Under the pieces are notes generated by a model. The model saw nothing but the letters and a program-made list of their open reading frames with translations, was not told where the DNA came from and did no database searches. Below are positions 5,684 to 6,849 of a stretch of DNA of 6,849 nt, piece after piece. Each line of letters starts with the position of its first letter. The first letter of the stretch is position 1. The translations under genes and the position numbers were made by a program. This stretch comes from Clostridia bacterium (lineage in GTDB: Bacteria; Bacillota; Clostridia; Oscillospirales; Acutalibacteraceae): positions 1 to 6,849 of the forward strand of contig JAFYNC010000188.1 of the NCBI GenBank assembly GCA_017549905.1. Direction: 5' to 3'.

Positions 5684-6529
5684 TTAATCAATATGAATTG
5701 TTTCCCCCGATTTAACGCTATATAATTTACCGTCAACATCAAGCCAAACAGTTATAAGGGTAGGATTATAAATCATATGCCCATCTGCGCTATATCTAAG
5801 GCTTTTATAAGCCTGCACATAATCATATATTTCAATATTTGTAGCAAACCATAATTCTTCATTATTACCGAGTTTTTCGCAAATACTCTCTATTCGATCC
5901 CAGTTATTATCTCTATCAAATTCATAACTGTGTCCCCAAATATATAACAAGCGCGGAATACGCATTGCATGATAAGTTTTGGTTGAAATATCTAAATTCA
6001 AAAACTCATCTATATATTCCATGATTCTTGGATTATTATGGTGTGCCGAAGGCATCCAAGCATGAAAATCATCAGGCAACCTAAATGAATTATTGTCGTT
6101 ACCGAGAGTTCTGGCATATGCAATATCCAATTCAGTAAGATATGCTTTTATCATTTCGTAATTACCAAAATTACCCATCGATCTTATTCCCGTATCAGGA
6201 TATGCCATACCGCGAATAATTTGACCATGCTTTTTTTCAAGTTCAAGTCTGCAGTCAAGCACATCACGTATACCCTCAATAGCCCTAAGGTTACCATTTG
6301 CTCTATGCCTTGCGCCGTGAACTGCTATCTCATGTCCTTTAGATAAGAAATACTCATACGCTTCTTCTTTTGAAAAAGCGTTAAACGACGTATTATGATT
6401 AAAAGTAGCTTTCATTGAATATTTATTGAAAATTTCAGCAAGCCTTTTATCCTGCACAACACCGTCGTCATAACTAAATGTTACTGCCTTTGCTCTCCCT
6501 TCAGGATATCGCATAAAAACACTTCTCAT
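5684..6529 (-). CDS. Polysaccharide deacetylase-like protein (NodB fold, carbohydrate esterase 4-like)
   Basis: 281 residues. Members of this fold are metal-dependent hydrolases that remove acetyl groups from sugars such as N-acetylglucosamine in glycans. The conserved motifs appear in order: TFSYDDG (17-23) with the Asp pair D21-D22; HEIAVHGARH (66-75) with the metal-binding H71-x3-H75; RGMAYPDTG (106-114), corresponding to the RxPYG motif; and LYIWGHSYEFD (195-205), the likely C-terminal active-site His motif with H200. There is no signal peptide or membrane segment, so the protein should be cytoplasmic, which is odd for a cell-wall enzyme and leaves the substrate open. A short beta-rich tail (about 250-281) follows the fold. 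The start has GAAAGGGTG 5 nt upstream. The gene stands alone between its own promoter and terminator, with no evident link to citrate metabolism. Confidence 0.85.
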   Translation of the reverse strand: MRSVFMRYPEGRAKAVTFSYDDGVVQDKRLAEIFNKYSMKATFNHNTSFNAFSKEEAYEYFLSKGHEIAVHGARHRANGNLRAIEGIRDVLDCRLELEKKHGQIIRGMAYPDTGIRSMGNFGNYEMIKAYLTELDIAYARTLGNDNNSFRLPDDFHAWMPSAHHNNPRIMEYIDEFLNLDISTKTYHAMRIPRLLYIWGHSYEFDRDNNWDRIESICEKLGNNEELWFATNIEIYDYVQAYKSLRYSADGHMIYNPTLITVWLDVDGKLYSVKSGETIHID

Positions 6530-6552
6530 AAAATCACCCTTTCTTATTAAAC

Positions 6553-6581
6553 ATTATATCTTATATTTTTATATGTCGCAA
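6553..6581 (-). promoter_or_regulatory. Sigma-A-type promoter of the deacetylase-like gene
   Basis: The minus strand has TTGCGA (6581-6576), a 17-nt spacer and a perfect TATAAT (6558-6553). The expected start near 6546 gives a leader of about 17 nt that holds the ribosome binding site. The -35 box matches 4 of 6 consensus bases. Confidence 0.6.
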
Positions 6582-6647
6582 GACAAAATTTTACGCATTT
6601 TATATCGAAATTCTGTTGAATGAATGATGAATATTTTATAATAAAAA

Positions 6648-6827
6648 ATGAATAATGCAAAACAGAATATAAAAAAGTTGCACTAATTCGAGACACATGC
6701 GCCTAATGAGGTTTGGGTAAGTGATGTTACATATTTCAAATTCAATGAAAAAGCATATTATATTTGTGTAGTAATTAACTTGTTTTCAAGAAAGGTCATA
6801 TCTTATAAAGTTGGCAAGAAAAACAGT
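6648..6827 (+). pseudogene. Remnant of an IS3-family transposase (OrfB, DDE/rve integrase core)
   Basis: A plus-strand frame reads PNEVWVSDVTYFKFNEKAYY, then ICVVINLFSRKVISYKVGKK and NS (6702-6827). This is the classic opening of the IS3 OrfB catalytic domain; the Asp in WVSD would be the first of the DDE triad. In-frame codons from 6648 (MNNAKQNIKKLH) resemble the stretch before that domain, but a TAA stop at 6684-6686 interrupts them. The second Asp and final Glu of the triad are absent, because the similarity ends where a terminator hairpin begins (6819). In intact relatives the segment VVIDLFSRK carries Asp where this copy has Asn. No start codon, helper orfA or terminal inverted repeats are visible, so it is a dead fragment of a mobile element. 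No ordinary gene occupies the rest of 6582-6849. Confidence 0.8.
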
Positions 6828-6845
6828 CCACCGGACTGTTTTTTT
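6819..6845 (+). terminator. Intrinsic terminator hairpin, usable in both directions
   Basis: AAAAACAGTCC (6819-6829) pairs without mismatch with GGACTGTTTTT (6833-6843) around a 3-nt ACC loop. A T7 run follows on the plus strand (6839-6845), and the A run on the left gives U residues on the minus strand. It may end a minus-strand gene lying beyond the right edge, or be a mobile or duplicated terminator. It overlaps the last codons (Lys-Asn-Ser) of the transposase remnant. Confidence 0.78.
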
Positions 6846-6849
6846 ACGG

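Noticed and set aside
6610..6668. Inverted repeat ATTCTGTT / AACAGAAT flanking a 43-nt AT-rich stretch
   Set aside because: Eight bases with a long loop is within chance for this base composition. It does not bracket the transposase remnant as terminal repeats would, and has no flanking target duplication.
1..6849. CRISPR arrays, tRNA or rRNA genes, riboswitches, T-boxes, replication origins or phage attachment sites
   Set aside because: No regularly spaced repeats, cloverleaf structures or conserved RNA motifs were seen. Intergenic gaps are short and explained by promoters and terminators, except the transposase remnant at the right end.

Overview
The window is about 40% GC by eye. It has strong Gram-positive-style ribosome binding sites, tightly packed genes and an oxygen-independent citrate pathway. 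It most likely comes from an anaerobic Firmicute of the class Clostridia, and a gut or sediment species fits. Every intact gene lies on the minus strand, so transcription runs from high to low coordinates.

Layout from the upstream (right) end: (1) 6648-6849 holds a degraded plus-strand fragment of an IS3-type transposase that runs straight into an intrinsic terminator hairpin. (2) 5684-6529 is a single gene for a NodB-fold polysaccharide deacetylase-like protein, with its own promoter (6553-6581) and terminator (5634-5668). (3) 478-5572 is a four-gene operon: Re-type citrate synthase, a GntR/FCD regulator, aconitase and isocitrate dehydrogenase. The junctions overlap by 4 nt or are separated by 1 nt. 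The operon starts at a consensus TTGACA-N17-TATAAT promoter and ends in a hairpin terminator at 446-479. (4) 1-356 is the N-terminal part of a site-2 (M50) metalloprotease with its own promoter; it runs off the left edge.

The operon encodes the oxidative half of a horseshoe-shaped TCA pathway: oxaloacetate + acetyl-CoA to citrate, to isocitrate, to 2-oxoglutarate. This is the usual route to glutamate in clostridia that lack ordinary Si-citrate synthase. The order synthase-aconitase-dehydrogenase matches the known Clostridium acetobutylicum cluster, but here a regulator gene sits between the first and second enzymes.

The most informative unannotated element is a perfect 22-bp palindrome at 5587-5608, with core TTGTATACAA. 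It covers the -10 box and predicted start site of the operon promoter and looks like the operator of the embedded GntR protein. A near-copy of its core lies 123 bp downstream inside the first gene. I see no sign of a wholly new system: the enzymes belong to known families, and the embedded regulator with its operator is the best lead.
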